A model generated the notes under the pieces. The model was given only the letters and a program-made list of their open reading frames with translations. It was not told where the DNA came from and did not search any database. A stretch of 64,000 bases of DNA from Arthrobacter sp. CAN_C5 (GTDB lineage Bacteria > Actinomycetota > Actinomycetes > Actinomycetales > Micrococcaceae), in contig NZ_JAGGMZ010000001.1 in the NCBI RefSeq assembly GCF_017875735.1, forward strand, positions 806,001-870,000, read 5' to 3'. Made by a program: the position numbers and the translations under genes. Below are positions 6,756 to 15,194 of the stretch, piece by piece; position 1 is the first letter of the stretch, and the number at the start of each line of letters is the position of its first letter.

Positions 6756-8132
6756 ATGAAGTATGTGAACTCCGTAGTGGACCTGATCGGCAACACCCCG
6801 CTGGTCAAACTGAACAGCGTGACCGAGGGAATCGCCGCGACCGTCCTGGCGAAGGTGGAATACCTGAACCCCGGCGGCTCGATCAAGGACCGTATTGCCG
6901 TCAAGATCATCGACGCAGCCGAAGCCGAGGGTAAGCTCCTGCCCGGCGGCACCATCGTCGAGCCGACCTCGGGGAACACCGGCGTCGGGCTGGCATTGGT
7001 TGCCCAGCAGCGCGGCTACCGGTGTGTCTTCGTGGTGCCGGACAAGGTGGGCGAGGACAAGCGCAACGTGCTGGCCGCCTACGGTGCCGAGGTGGTGGTC
7101 ACTCCAACCGCCGTGGCACCCGATAGCCCGCAGTCCTACTACGGCGTCTCCGATCGGCTCACCCGCGAGATCCCCGGCGCGTTCAAGCCGGACCAGTTCT
7201 CCAACCCCAACGGTCCGCGCAGCCACTACGAGACCACCGGTCCCGAAATCTGGAACGACACCGACGGTTTGATCACCCACCTCGTGACGGGCGTTGGCAC
7301 CGGCGGCACCATCAGCGGCACCGGCCGCTATCTGAAGGACGTCTCCGCTGACCGCGCCAGCGGGCCGGTCCGCGTGATCGGCGCCGATCCGGAGGGCTCC
7401 ATCTACTCCGGCGGCACCGGACGCCCGTACTTCGTGGAGGGCGTGGGCGAGGACATGTGGCCCGACGCCTACGACAAGACCGTCGCCGACGACATCCTGG
7501 CCGTCACCGACGCCGAAAGCTTCGCCATGACCCGCCGCCTCGCCCGCGAGGAGGGCCTCCTGGTCGGCGGCTCGTGCGGCATGGCTGTGGTGGCGGCCCT
7601 TCGGGTGGCCAAGGACCTGACGGCGGACGACGTCGTCGTCGTCATTCTGCCCGACGGCGGCCGCGGTTACCTCGGCAAGATCTTCAGCGACGACTGGATG
7701 AAGTCGTACGGCTTCATGGAGAGCGGCGACGAGGCGACGGTCGGCGAGATCCTGCGCACCAAGAACGGCAACATGCCGGACCTGGTGCACACACACCCCA
7801 CCGAGACGGTCCGCGACGTCATTCACATCATGAACGAGTACGGCGTTTCCAACATCCCGGTCCTGTCACAGGAACCCCCGGTCAAAATGGGCGAGGTGCT
7901 GGGCTCCGTCGACGAACGCCTGCTCACCGACAAGCTCTTCCACGGCGAAGCGAAGCTCACCGACAAGATCTCCCTGCACATGAACGACAAGCTCCAACTG
8001 ATCGGTTCGCTGGAGTCAGTGGCCACGGCGCGGGAGCGTCTGGTGGACAGCGACACGCTGATGGTGACGTTCGTTGGGTCACCGGTGGGAATTCTGACGC
8101 GCCATGACTTGCTGACGTATATGAGTATCTGA
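6756..8132 (+). CDS. cbs: Cystathionine beta-synthase
   Basis: 458 residues. PLP-dependent condensation of serine and homocysteine to cystathionine, the first step of reverse transsulfuration. The PLP lysine is K44 in NPGGSIKDR; TSGNTG (71-76) binds the substrate carboxylate and GVGTGGTISGTG (about 179-190) holds the PLP phosphate. The last 120 residues form a pair of CBS domains (TVGEILRTKNGNMPDLV onwards), as in other bacterial and eukaryotic CBS enzymes but without an N-terminal haem segment. A -10 box TAACTT ends 7 nt before the ATG with no Shine-Dalgarno, suggesting a leaderless mRNA. Followed after 20 nt by metB, forming a transsulfuration operon. Confidence 0.95.
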   Translation: MKYVNSVVDLIGNTPLVKLNSVTEGIAATVLAKVEYLNPGGSIKDRIAVKIIDAAEAEGKLLPGGTIVEPTSGNTGVGLALVAQQRGYRCVFVVPDKVGEDKRNVLAAYGAEVVVTPTAVAPDSPQSYYGVSDRLTREIPGAFKPDQFSNPNGPRSHYETTGPEIWNDTDGLITHLVTGVGTGGTISGTGRYLKDVSADRASGPVRVIGADPEGSIYSGGTGRPYFVEGVGEDMWPDAYDKTVADDILAVTDAESFAMTRRLAREEGLLVGGSCGMAVVAALRVAKDLTADDVVVVILPDGGRGYLGKIFSDDWMKSYGFMESGDEATVGEILRTKNGNMPDLVHTHPTETVRDVIHIMNEYGVSNIPVLSQEPPVKMGEVLGSVDERLLTDKLFHGEAKLTDKISLHMNDKLQLIGSLESVATARERLVDSDTLMVTFVGSPVGILTRHDLLTYMSI

Positions 8133-8152
8133 CTTCCCTTCTAAGGAGCACC

Positions 8153-9310
8153 ATGACGCACCACGAGAACCAGGGCTTCAACACCCGGGCCATCCACGCC
8201 GGCCAGACGCCGGATCCCACCACGGGCTCCGTCATTCCCCCGCTGTACCAGACCACCACGTTTGCCCAGGACGGGATTGGGCAGCTGCGCAACGGCTACG
8301 AGTACGGCCGCGGCACCAACCCGACCCGTGACTCGCTGCAGACTCAGCTCGCCGCGCTCGAAGGGGCAACCCACGGGTTCAGCTTCTCGTCCGGTCTCGC
8401 TGCCGAGGATTCCCTGATCCGTGCGCTGCTGGCGCCGGGTGACCGGATCGTCATGGGCAACGACGTGTACGGCGGCACCTACCGCCTGATCGACCGGGTG
8501 CTCTCACCGTGGGGCATCAGCAATGCTGCCGTCGACATGTCGGACCTCGACGCCGTCAGGGCCGCCGTCGGCGACAACACCGCCATGGTGTGGGTCGAGA
8601 CGCCGTCGAACCCGATGATGAAGATCTCGGACATCGCCGCGATCGCCACCATCGCCCACGACGCCGGTGCCGTTCTCGTGGTCGACAACACCTTCGCGAC
8701 GCCGTACCTGCAGCAGCCGCTCTCGTTCGGGGCCGACGTCGTGGTCCACTCCACCACCAAGTACATCGGCGGACACTCCGATGCCAGCGGCGGTGCAGTG
8801 ATCACCAGCAATGAGGAGATCGCGGAGAAGGTGGGCTTCATCCAGTTCGCCGTCGGCGCCGTCTCGGCACCGATGGAAGCCTGGCTGACCACGCGCGGGC
8901 TCAAGACCCTCGGCGTGCGGATGGACCGGCACAGCTCCAACGCCCGGGCGATCGCCGAGTGGTTGCAGGGCCGTCCCGAGGTGGAGCAGGTCTTCTACCC
9001 TGGCCTGCCCGGGCACCCCGGCCACGATCTCGCCGCAGCCCAGATGAAGGACTTCGGCGGCATGATCTCCGTGTCGTTCACGGGCGGGGAGGCGGCGGCG
9101 CGGAAGGTCGCCGAGTCCACCCACGTGTTCACCCTCGCCGAATCACTCGGCGGCATCGAGTCGCTGATGAACTACCCGTCGGCCATGACCCACGCCTCGG
9201 TGGCTGGCACGGACCTAGCGGTTCCCGAGAACCTGATCCGGCTCTCCGTCGGCATCGAGGATGTGCAGGACCTCATCGCCGATCTGGAACAGGCCTTCAG
9301 CACCCTCTAG
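8153..9310 (+). CDS. metB: Cystathionine gamma-synthase/gamma-lyase
   Basis: 385 residues of the Cys/Met-metabolism PLP enzyme family. The PLP lysine is K203 in STTKYIGGHSD; YEYGRGTNPTRD (about 50-60) and VWVETPSNPMMKI are family signatures. With cbs directly upstream (20 nt, SD AAGGAG) the pair can interconvert homocysteine and cysteine through cystathionine. Actinobacterial members labelled MetB often have both synthase and lyase activity, and sequence alone does not settle the direction. A strong hairpin follows the stop codon. Confidence 0.92.
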   Translation: MTHHENQGFNTRAIHAGQTPDPTTGSVIPPLYQTTTFAQDGIGQLRNGYEYGRGTNPTRDSLQTQLAALEGATHGFSFSSGLAAEDSLIRALLAPGDRIVMGNDVYGGTYRLIDRVLSPWGISNAAVDMSDLDAVRAAVGDNTAMVWVETPSNPMMKISDIAAIATIAHDAGAVLVVDNTFATPYLQQPLSFGADVVVHSTTKYIGGHSDASGGAVITSNEEIAEKVGFIQFAVGAVSAPMEAWLTTRGLKTLGVRMDRHSSNARAIAEWLQGRPEVEQVFYPGLPGHPGHDLAAAQMKDFGGMISVSFTGGEAAARKVAESTHVFTLAESLGGIESLMNYPSAMTHASVAGTDLAVPENLIRLSVGIEDVQDLIADLEQAFSTL

Positions 9311-9342
9311 GAGTCTCAGACAGACAACAAGCCCTCAACGGA

Positions 9343-9378
9343 AAACGCGCCGGCAGTATTCATACTGCGGGCGCGTTT
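9343..9378. terminator. Terminator between metB and the minus-strand membrane gene
   Basis: AACGCGCC...GGCGCGTT, with an inner GCAGTA/TACTGC helix, is followed by TTTGTC. It sits between two convergent genes. Confidence 0.8.
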
Positions 9379-9391
9379 GTCGTTAAGAAAG

Positions 9392-9841
9392 CTAACGCCT
9401 GAAAGGACTCAGGGTCCGCCGGACGAGCCGGACCCACTTGTTCTCCGGCTTCGGGTCCACCGTCGCGAACCATTCGGCGCTGGGCGGCAGCCACAGGGGC
9501 ACGATCGCCAGCAGCATCACGACGGCCACCACCGAGAGCCCCGGGGTGCCGCGCAGCAGGACCGGCAGCCCGACGATGATCCCGATGGTGGTGAGCAACT
9601 CCCGCGCACTGCGCCTACCCCGTCGCAGCCGGAACACCAGGAAGAACTGCAGCAGCGCCAGCACTCCGAGCACGACGCCGAGCCCCACCAGACCGGCGCG
9701 GTCCTGGTCCTGCAGTTGGGCAGACCCCAGGAACGAGCCGGCCGCCACCAGGAACAGGACCGCCACCACCAGCCACACAATCACGGCCAGTTTCAGGGTC
9801 CACGGCAGTGGCGGCCGGGCAACCCGCGGGGGACGGGCCAT
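9392..9841 (-). CDS. Small integral membrane protein
   Basis: 149 residues. Four hydrophobic segments can be seen: LKLAVIVWLVVAVLFLVAAG, VGLGVVLGVLALLQFFLVF, ELLTTIGIIVGLPVLL and LSVVAVVMLLAIVPLWL. Basic clusters (RLRRGRR) between helices 2 and 3 point to a cytoplasmic loop. No family recognised. The ATG at 9841 is one base after the stop of the amidohydrolase gene (TAG-C-ATG), so it is translationally coupled to it. Function unknown. Confidence 0.7.
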   Translation of the reverse strand: MARPPRVARPPLPWTLKLAVIVWLVVAVLFLVAAGSFLGSAQLQDQDRAGLVGLGVVLGVLALLQFFLVFRLRRGRRSARELLTTIGIIVGLPVLLRGTPGLSVVAVVMLLAIVPLWLPPSAEWFATVDPKPENKWVRLVRRTLSPFRR

Positions 9842-9842
9842 G

Positions 9843-11018
9843 CTAGCCGCGGGGGACGACGACGCCGGCCCGCGTCTCGTCGTCGTACGTGTACACGGCG
9901 CGTCCGCCAATCCATACGGTCAGGGCCCGCTGCATGACGTCCAGCGGGTCTCCGCTCCAGAGGACGACGTCGGCGTCCTTGCCTACCTCGAGCGAGCCCA
10001 TCCGGTCGGCCAGCCCCAGCACCTTCGCCGGGTTGATCGTGATCGAGCGCAGGGCCGTTTCGCGGTCCAGACCCTCCTTGATGGCGAACGTCGCCTGGTG
10101 GATCAGGAAGTTGATCGGGATGACCGGGTGGTCGGTGATGATGGAGATCTCGACGCCGGCCGCCGCCAGCTTGCCCGGGTTGGCGATTGAGCGCCCCCGC
10201 AGTTCCACCTTGGATTTGGTGGTGAACAGCGGCCCGATCAGCACGGGGATCCCGCGTTCGGCCAGGACGTCGGCCAGCAGGTGGGCCTCGGTGCCGTGGT
10301 CCAGGACCAGTTCGTAGCCGAACTCGTCGGCGAGCCGGATCGCGGTGGCGATATCGTCGGCCCGATGCGCGTGCTGGCGCCAGGGGATTTCCCGGCGCAG
10401 CACCATGGCGAGGGCCTCAAGCTTGGGGTCCCGGGCGTTTTCATCGGCCTTGCCCATGTAGTTCTGCGCATCCATGAACGCCTTGCGGATGATCATTGCG
10501 GTGCCCAACCGGGTGGAAGGGGTCTGCTTCTTGTCGCCGTAGACCCGCTTGGGGTTCTCGCCGAGCGCTGACTTCAGGCCGCTGGGGGAGCGAAGCACCA
10601 TCTCTTCGATGTAACGGCCGTGGGTGTGGATAGCGACGGCGAGGCCGCCAATGGGGTTGCCCGATCCGGGGTTGACGTTCACGGCAGTGATACCGCCGGC
10701 CAGAGCGTCGTCGAACCCGGGGTCGTAGGGGTTCACGGCGTCGATTGCGCGGACGCCGGCGGTGACGGGATCAGTCATTTCGTTGGTGTCGTCCCCGGCC
10801 CAGCCTTCGCCTTCTTCATGGGTGCCGAGGTGCACATGGGCGTCGATCAGACCTGGCAGCAACCACTGGCCCCCGGCGTCGTGGATCTCGGCGCCCTCTG
10901 GGATGGTGATGTCGGCGCCGAGCGCCGCGATCTTTCCGTCCTCCAGGAGCACCGACCCGTCGAAGGGCGTGCCCTCGATGGGGACAACGTGGGCGTTGAT
11001 GATTGCTGTGACAGTCAT
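9843..11018 (-). CDS. Amidohydrolase (imidazolonepropionase-like)
   Basis: 391 residues of the metal-dependent amidohydrolase superfamily. The metal-binding HVH is in GLIDAHVHLGTHEEGEG; later features are RREIPWRQHAHRADDI and LDHGTEAHLLAD (His ligands), ISIITDHPVIPI with the catalytic Asp, and the C-terminal beta-sandwich closing strand GKDADVVLWSGDPLD. It would cleave C-N bonds in a cyclic or acyclic amide; the true substrate is unknown. The start at 11018 has AAAGG upstream; the longer reading begins with unrelated sequence. Coupled to the following membrane protein. Confidence 0.85.
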   Translation of the reverse strand: MTVTAIINAHVVPIEGTPFDGSVLLEDGKIAALGADITIPEGAEIHDAGGQWLLPGLIDAHVHLGTHEEGEGWAGDDTNEMTDPVTAGVRAIDAVNPYDPGFDDALAGGITAVNVNPGSGNPIGGLAVAIHTHGRYIEEMVLRSPSGLKSALGENPKRVYGDKKQTPSTRLGTAMIIRKAFMDAQNYMGKADENARDPKLEALAMVLRREIPWRQHAHRADDIATAIRLADEFGYELVLDHGTEAHLLADVLAERGIPVLIGPLFTTKSKVELRGRSIANPGKLAAAGVEISIITDHPVIPINFLIHQATFAIKEGLDRETALRSITINPAKVLGLADRMGSLEVGKDADVVLWSGDPLDVMQRALTVWIGGRAVYTYDDETRAGVVVPRG

Positions 11019-11153
11019 GGGTGGTGACCTTTCGACAGGGAATGATGTGATCTCCAACCTACCTTCTTCGCCCTGTGAGGGGTCAGCTTCCCTGGCAGGG
11101 CGAGTGAGCCGCCTAGACTGAAAACCGATCGGGCATGGGAAGGACAACAGGCA

Positions 11154-11906
11154 ATGGCAAGGAAATCCGCACTCATCACCGGGGTTGGACGAACGGTGGG
11201 GTTGGGCGCCGGGATTGCCCGCCGCCTCGCCGTCGACGGCTGGGATCTGGCCCTGAGTTACTGGCACCCCTACGACCAGCGGGTCAACGGCACCGCCAAC
11301 CCGGCGTCCGAGGTGCAGGAGCTGATACCGGAGCTGGAGGCACTCGGGTCACGGGTGATCGCGCTGCCCGGGGACCTCGAGGATTCCAAGACGCCCGGGG
11401 AACTGGTCGCTGCCGCCCGGACCGAACTCGGCACGCTCAGCGGGCTGGTGCTCTCCCACACCGAAAGCGTCGACTCCGGGCTGCTGACCACTTCGCTGAA
11501 AAGCTTCGACAGGCATTTTGCGGTCAACGTCCGCGCCTCCTGGCAACTTATCAACGCGTTTGCACTGCAGTGCAATGACGGCGGGGGAGCGATCGTTGCC
11601 CTCACCAGTGACCACACGGCGGGCAACCTGCCCTACGGCGCCTCCAAAGGGGCACTGGACCGGATTGTGATCGCCGCGGCACGGGAACTTGGCGAGCGCG
11701 GTATCAGCTCCAATGCGCTGAACCCGGGACCGGTCGACACCGGCTGGATGACCGAGGAGGTGCGGCGGGACCTCACCCAGCGCCAACCAACTGGCCGTCT
11801 GGGCACTCCGGCAGATATCGGCGGGGTCGTCGCGTTCCTGCTGTCCCAGGACGGCCGCTGGGTCAATGGCCAATTGGTCAAGGCCGACGGCGGATTCTCC
11901 GCCTGA
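11154..11906 (+). CDS. Short-chain dehydrogenase/reductase
   Basis: 250 residues of the classical SDR fold. The N-terminal nucleotide-binding motif is the variant TGVGRTVGLGAGIA, less regular than TGxxxGxG. Catalytic residues fit ALTSDH (Ser) and LPYGASKGALDR (Tyr-x-x-x-Lys). NAG is replaced by SHT (VLSHTESVDSG), typical of atypical actinobacterial SDRs annotated as FabG-like. GGAAGGA precedes the ATG and a -10 box TAGACT lies about 33 nt upstream. Substrate not predictable. Confidence 0.8.
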   Translation: MARKSALITGVGRTVGLGAGIARRLAVDGWDLALSYWHPYDQRVNGTANPASEVQELIPELEALGSRVIALPGDLEDSKTPGELVAAARTELGTLSGLVLSHTESVDSGLLTTSLKSFDRHFAVNVRASWQLINAFALQCNDGGGAIVALTSDHTAGNLPYGASKGALDRIVIAAARELGERGISSNALNPGPVDTGWMTEEVRRDLTQRQPTGRLGTPADIGGVVAFLLSQDGRWVNGQLVKADGGFSA

Positions 11907-11940
11907 CAGCTGACCCCCAACCACCGCCTACACTGACAGA

Positions 11941-11967
11941 ATGCTGGCATGGCCTCTACCTTCATGA
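11941..11967 (+). CDS. Possible leaderless 8-codon uORF before the kdpD-like gene
   Basis: A -10 box TACACT (11929-11934) is followed after 6 nt by an ATG at 11941 that opens MLAWPLPS and stops at 11965-11967. The TGA overlaps an in-frame ATG (11964) of the downstream kinase in the ATGA arrangement used for translational coupling. No other ribosome-binding sequence is visible for the kinase. It is either a real coupling peptide or a chance reading in a leader of about 8 nt. Confidence 0.35.
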   Translation: MLAWPLPS

Positions 11968-13493
11968 GCAACCTGGGCCTCGCCCGGGTGGGCACCGGAT
12001 TCGCCCTTGCGTTGCTGCTCCCGCCCCTCCTCGAATGGGGAATGGTCACAGTGGGCAGCGACTTCCTCGCCGTGGACGTGCTGGTGCAGCTGGCGGGTGT
12101 GATCGCCGTCGCGCTGGTGGGTGGGATGTGGCCCGCGCTGCTGGCCGCCGTATTCAGCACCCTGGTCCTTAACTACTACTCGACCGACCCAGTCGGTTCG
12201 CTGGAGATCACGGACCCGCAGAATCTTCTGACGCTGGTCATCTTCATCGCCGTGGCAGTGGCGGTGTCACTGGTGGTGGGCCTGGCTGCCCGCCGCTCCC
12301 GGGAGGCCGCGGCGGCGAGCGCTGAAGCGGCGACGCTTGGGGAACTGGCCCGCGGCGTGCTGGCGGCCGAGGACACCCTCCAGGGTTTCCTCGCCCACGT
12401 GCGCACCCACTTCCAGGTCGACGCAGTAGGTCTGTTCACCCGGGACGCCCGGGGCGGACCCCCACCGGTACTGCTTGCCAGTGACGTCGCCCCCGATAAT
12501 GCCTCGCCCGACCACCCGACGCCGGGTGATGTTTCGCTGGGCGCCCCAATCGACGACCTGTTCGCAGCTGACACCACCGAAAACCTCCCGGACGAGCTGG
12601 TCCTCGCCCTCTACGGGAGGGCCCTGAACACGAGGGAGCGGAGCCTCCTCACCGCTTTCGGCTCCCAGCTCACCGCGATGCGGCAGCGCCAGGAACTGGT
12701 TGTCAGCTCCCAGGCCAACCGGCGCCTGACCGAGGGCAACGTCATGCGGACGGCGATCCTGCGGGCCGTCTCGCATGACCTGCGGACGCCCCTGGCGGGC
12801 ATCAAGCTCGCCGTCAGCAGCCTGCGCCACGAGGCGGTCCAACTACCCGTCGATGAACAGAAGGAACTCCTCGAAACCATCGAGGACTACGCTGACCGGC
12901 TGGACGCCCTGATCAACAACCTTCTGGACATGTCCCGGTTGACGGGCGACGCCGTGACACCGCACCTCCGCGCCGTGCACTGGGCCGATGTGCTTCCAGG
13001 CGCCCTGATCGGACTCCCGCCGCAGCGGGTCCGGGTCGAGATCCCCGGGAACCTGCCGCCGGTCGTCGCCGACCCCGGAATGCTGGAACGCGTCATCGCC
13101 AACCTGGTCGAGAACGCCGACAAGTACGCGGGCGGCGAGGACATTGTCATCAGCGGGTCGGTTGAGGGGATTGTCGGTCACGTCGACGACGGCGTGCCAG
13201 CCGGTGAGTTGCGGGTGGTCGACCACGGGCGGGGAGTCACAGCGGACGACGCCGACACCATCTTCCAGCCATTCCAGCGCGCCAGCGACGCCCCCGCCGG
13301 TGCAGGAGTGGGCCTCGGCCTCGCCGTCGCAAAGGGGTTCACCGAGGTGATGGGCGGACAGCTCATTGCAGAGGCGACGCCGGGCGGCGGGCTGACCCTG
13401 CGCATCCGGCTGCCGTTGGCAACAGGGTTGCGCGACGGCGAGCCAGGCAGCACGGTAACCCCGCACCCGATGGTGGGTCACGGTTCACCATGA
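11949..13493 (+). CDS. Sensor histidine kinase, KdpD C-terminal type (DUF4118 membrane domain)
   Basis: 514 residues from 11949, or 509 if translation starts at the ATG at 11964. The DUF4118 membrane domain of KdpD (about 10-115, four helices, with LLAAVFSTLVLNYYSTDP) is followed by a GAF-like region (about 140-255), HisKA with H276 in AVSHDLRTPLAG, and a HATPase domain (NLVENADKYA; VDHGRGV; GVGLGLAVAKGF). The large N-terminal KdpD sensor and USP domains of E. coli KdpD (about 400 residues) are absent. It overlaps the response regulator by 4 nt. No kdpFABC genes are near, so a role in potassium control is unproven. Confidence 0.88.
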   Translation: MASTFMSNLGLARVGTGFALALLLPPLLEWGMVTVGSDFLAVDVLVQLAGVIAVALVGGMWPALLAAVFSTLVLNYYSTDPVGSLEITDPQNLLTLVIFIAVAVAVSLVVGLAARRSREAAAASAEAATLGELARGVLAAEDTLQGFLAHVRTHFQVDAVGLFTRDARGGPPPVLLASDVAPDNASPDHPTPGDVSLGAPIDDLFAADTTENLPDELVLALYGRALNTRERSLLTAFGSQLTAMRQRQELVVSSQANRRLTEGNVMRTAILRAVSHDLRTPLAGIKLAVSSLRHEAVQLPVDEQKELLETIEDYADRLDALINNLLDMSRLTGDAVTPHLRAVHWADVLPGALIGLPPQRVRVEIPGNLPPVVADPGMLERVIANLVENADKYAGGEDIVISGSVEGIVGHVDDGVPAGELRVVDHGRGVTADDADTIFQPFQRASDAPAGAGVGLGLAVAKGFTEVMGGQLIAEATPGGGLTLRIRLPLATGLRDGEPGSTVTPHPMVGHGSP

Positions 13494-14161
13494 CATCGGT
13501 CCTGATTGTCGACGACGAGCCGCTGCTCCTCCGCGCCCTGCAGATCAACCTCCGCGCCCACGGCTACCGGCCGATCACCGCTGTCGACGGGACGACGGCG
13601 CTCGCCGTGGCAGCCGAGCACCGCCCGGAGATCGTGGTGCTCGACCTGGGCCTGCCGGATATGGACGGCATGGACGTGATCACTGCACTGCGGAAGTGGA
13701 CCCAAACCCCGATCATCGTGTTGTCCGCCCGCCACGGCTCCGACGACGTCGTCGACGCCCTCGACGCCGGCGCCGACGACTATGTGACCAAGCCGTTCGG
13801 CCTGGATGAACTCCTGGCGAGACTCCGAGCAGCCAGCCGTCGGGCGACGGCACCCGCCGCGACAGTGGTGCAGACCGCCGATTTCAGGCTCGACACCGGT
13901 GCGCGGCAAGCGTTCCGCGGCACCACGGAGGTACGGCTGACACCCACCGAGTGGAAGATCATCGACCAACTGGTGGCCCACCCGGGCCGGCTGATCACGC
14001 AGGGGCAACTGCTGCTGGAGGTGTGGGGTCCCGCCTACGCGAAGGAACTGCAGTATCTGCGGGTCTACCTGAACCAGCTGCGGAAGAAACTCGAACCGGA
14101 TCCCACCCAACCCCGGTACTTCATCACCGAAAGCGGCATGGGGTACCGCTTTGAACCCTGA
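13490..14161 (+). CDS. Response regulator, KdpE/OmpR family
   Basis: 223 residues. Receiver domain 1-118 has the acidic pocket DDE (8-10), phosphoacceptor D52 in VVLDLGLPDMDG, and the conserved Lys in DDYVTKPFG. The C-terminal winged-helix domain (about 130-223) contains VRLTPTEWKIIDQLVAHPG and ends YFITESGMGYRFEP, both typical of KdpE. Its ATG overlaps the kinase stop codon (ATGA), so partner assignment is safe. The regulon is unknown because kdpFABC is not in the window. Confidence 0.9.
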   Translation: MTSVLIVDDEPLLLRALQINLRAHGYRPITAVDGTTALAVAAEHRPEIVVLDLGLPDMDGMDVITALRKWTQTPIIVLSARHGSDDVVDALDAGADDYVTKPFGLDELLARLRAASRRATAPAATVVQTADFRLDTGARQAFRGTTEVRLTPTEWKIIDQLVAHPGRLITQGQLLLEVWGPAYAKELQYLRVYLNQLRKKLEPDPTQPRYFITESGMGYRFEP

Positions 14162-14181
14162 GGATCCCTAGGATGGACGCT

Positions 14182-14826
14182 ATGACAACAGGTTCCCTAC
14201 TCGCCGTGTGCCGCGTCCATGCCCTGCTGCCCACGCAGGACTCGACCGGGGTCACCGCCATCGACAAGCGGCCCGTCGACGGCCCGGTCGCCGTCCATAA
14301 ACTGGGTCTCACCGGCGACATCCAGGCCAGCCGGAAACACCACGGTGGCGAATCCAAGGCCCTCTACGCCTACTCCCAACAGGACGCCGACTACTGGGAT
14401 GAAGAACTGGGGCGGGACATGAGCCCGGGCAAATTCGGGGAGAACCTCAGGGTGGCAGGAATCGACGCGAGCCGCGCCGTCATCGGCGAACGCTGGCAGG
14501 TGGGCGACGACGTCGTCCTCGAAGTGACAGCGCCGCGCACCCCCTGCGTTAACTTCGCCCGGTTCCTCAAGGAGCCGCGCTGGGTGAAACGTTTCGCCGA
14601 GGAGAACCGGGTTGGTACCTACCTTCGTGTGATCAGTAAGGGACAGATCACGGCGGGGGACACCGTCACCGTAGTCAACCGCCCGGAGCACGGCATTACG
14701 GGCCACGATGTGTTCGCGGGGCTCGACGCCGACGCCGCCCAGCGGCTCCTCTCCGCCGAAAAACAGGGTGTGAGGCTCAGCCCCGAGATCCACAAGGTGG
14801 TTGCCGCCATCCTGCGCCGGGCGTAG
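14182..14826 (+). CDS. MOSC domain protein (YiiM-like)
   Basis: 214 residues. MOSC domains bind sulfur/molybdenum cofactors and act in sulfur transfer or N-hydroxylated compound reduction. Features are KHHGGESKALYAYSQQDADY, FGENLRVAGID and the conserved cysteine in TAPRTPCVNFARF. I prefer the ATG at 14182 to the in-frame ATG at 14173: TAGGAT (14169-14174) is a good -10 box whose transcript would start at about 14182, and the upstream ATG lies inside that box. The KdpE-like gene ends just upstream, so the MOSC gene may have its own leaderless promoter. Confidence 0.85.
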   Translation: MTTGSLLAVCRVHALLPTQDSTGVTAIDKRPVDGPVAVHKLGLTGDIQASRKHHGGESKALYAYSQQDADYWDEELGRDMSPGKFGENLRVAGIDASRAVIGERWQVGDDVVLEVTAPRTPCVNFARFLKEPRWVKRFAEENRVGTYLRVISKGQITAGDTVTVVNRPEHGITGHDVFAGLDADAAQRLLSAEKQGVRLSPEIHKVVAAILRRA

Positions 14827-15194
14827 CACCACTGACCCATCCCGTCACACGGGGATGTGCGCAGGCTCACGCGCCGTCGTCGCCCGGATAGGTGCGGCCC
14901 AGTGAAGCCATGCAGTACACTTGAAACATCCCCCACACCGGTATTCCCTTAAAATTCCGCCCATTTTGCTGGGCTGGATAGGTTGTGTTGGGGCTCGCAG
15001 AGTAAGCATGCGGGCAGATTCATCAGGGAGCGCCGGCTAGAAGAAAACGTCATACAGACCGCTGAGATAGCGGCCGCCAGTTATGACGCGAAATCCTGCC
15101 GCGGGATTGAAACAGTGCCGGATTTCTATGTTCATGGGCTGGAATTCCCCTTTTGTTCCAGCTGTCCGGCATCTACCTGAAGGTCAATCCCTCC
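14827..15194 (+). promoter_or_regulatory. Gene-free 368-nt region, long leader of the DEAD-box gene
   Basis: No coding sequence is convincing here. It is more AT-rich than its surroundings at 14930-14970. A GCTGGAA/TTCCAGC hairpin (15138-15144 with 15156-15162) lies 32 nt upstream of the helicase start. Long structured leaders are common on cold-induced RNA helicase genes (established for E. coli csdA); that this one is regulatory is inference. Confidence 0.4.

Noticed and set aside
6477-7826. 449-codon open frame on the minus strand
   Set aside because: It runs antisense to most of cbs and owes its length to high GC at third positions; only its last about 25 codons are used in the proposed relic.
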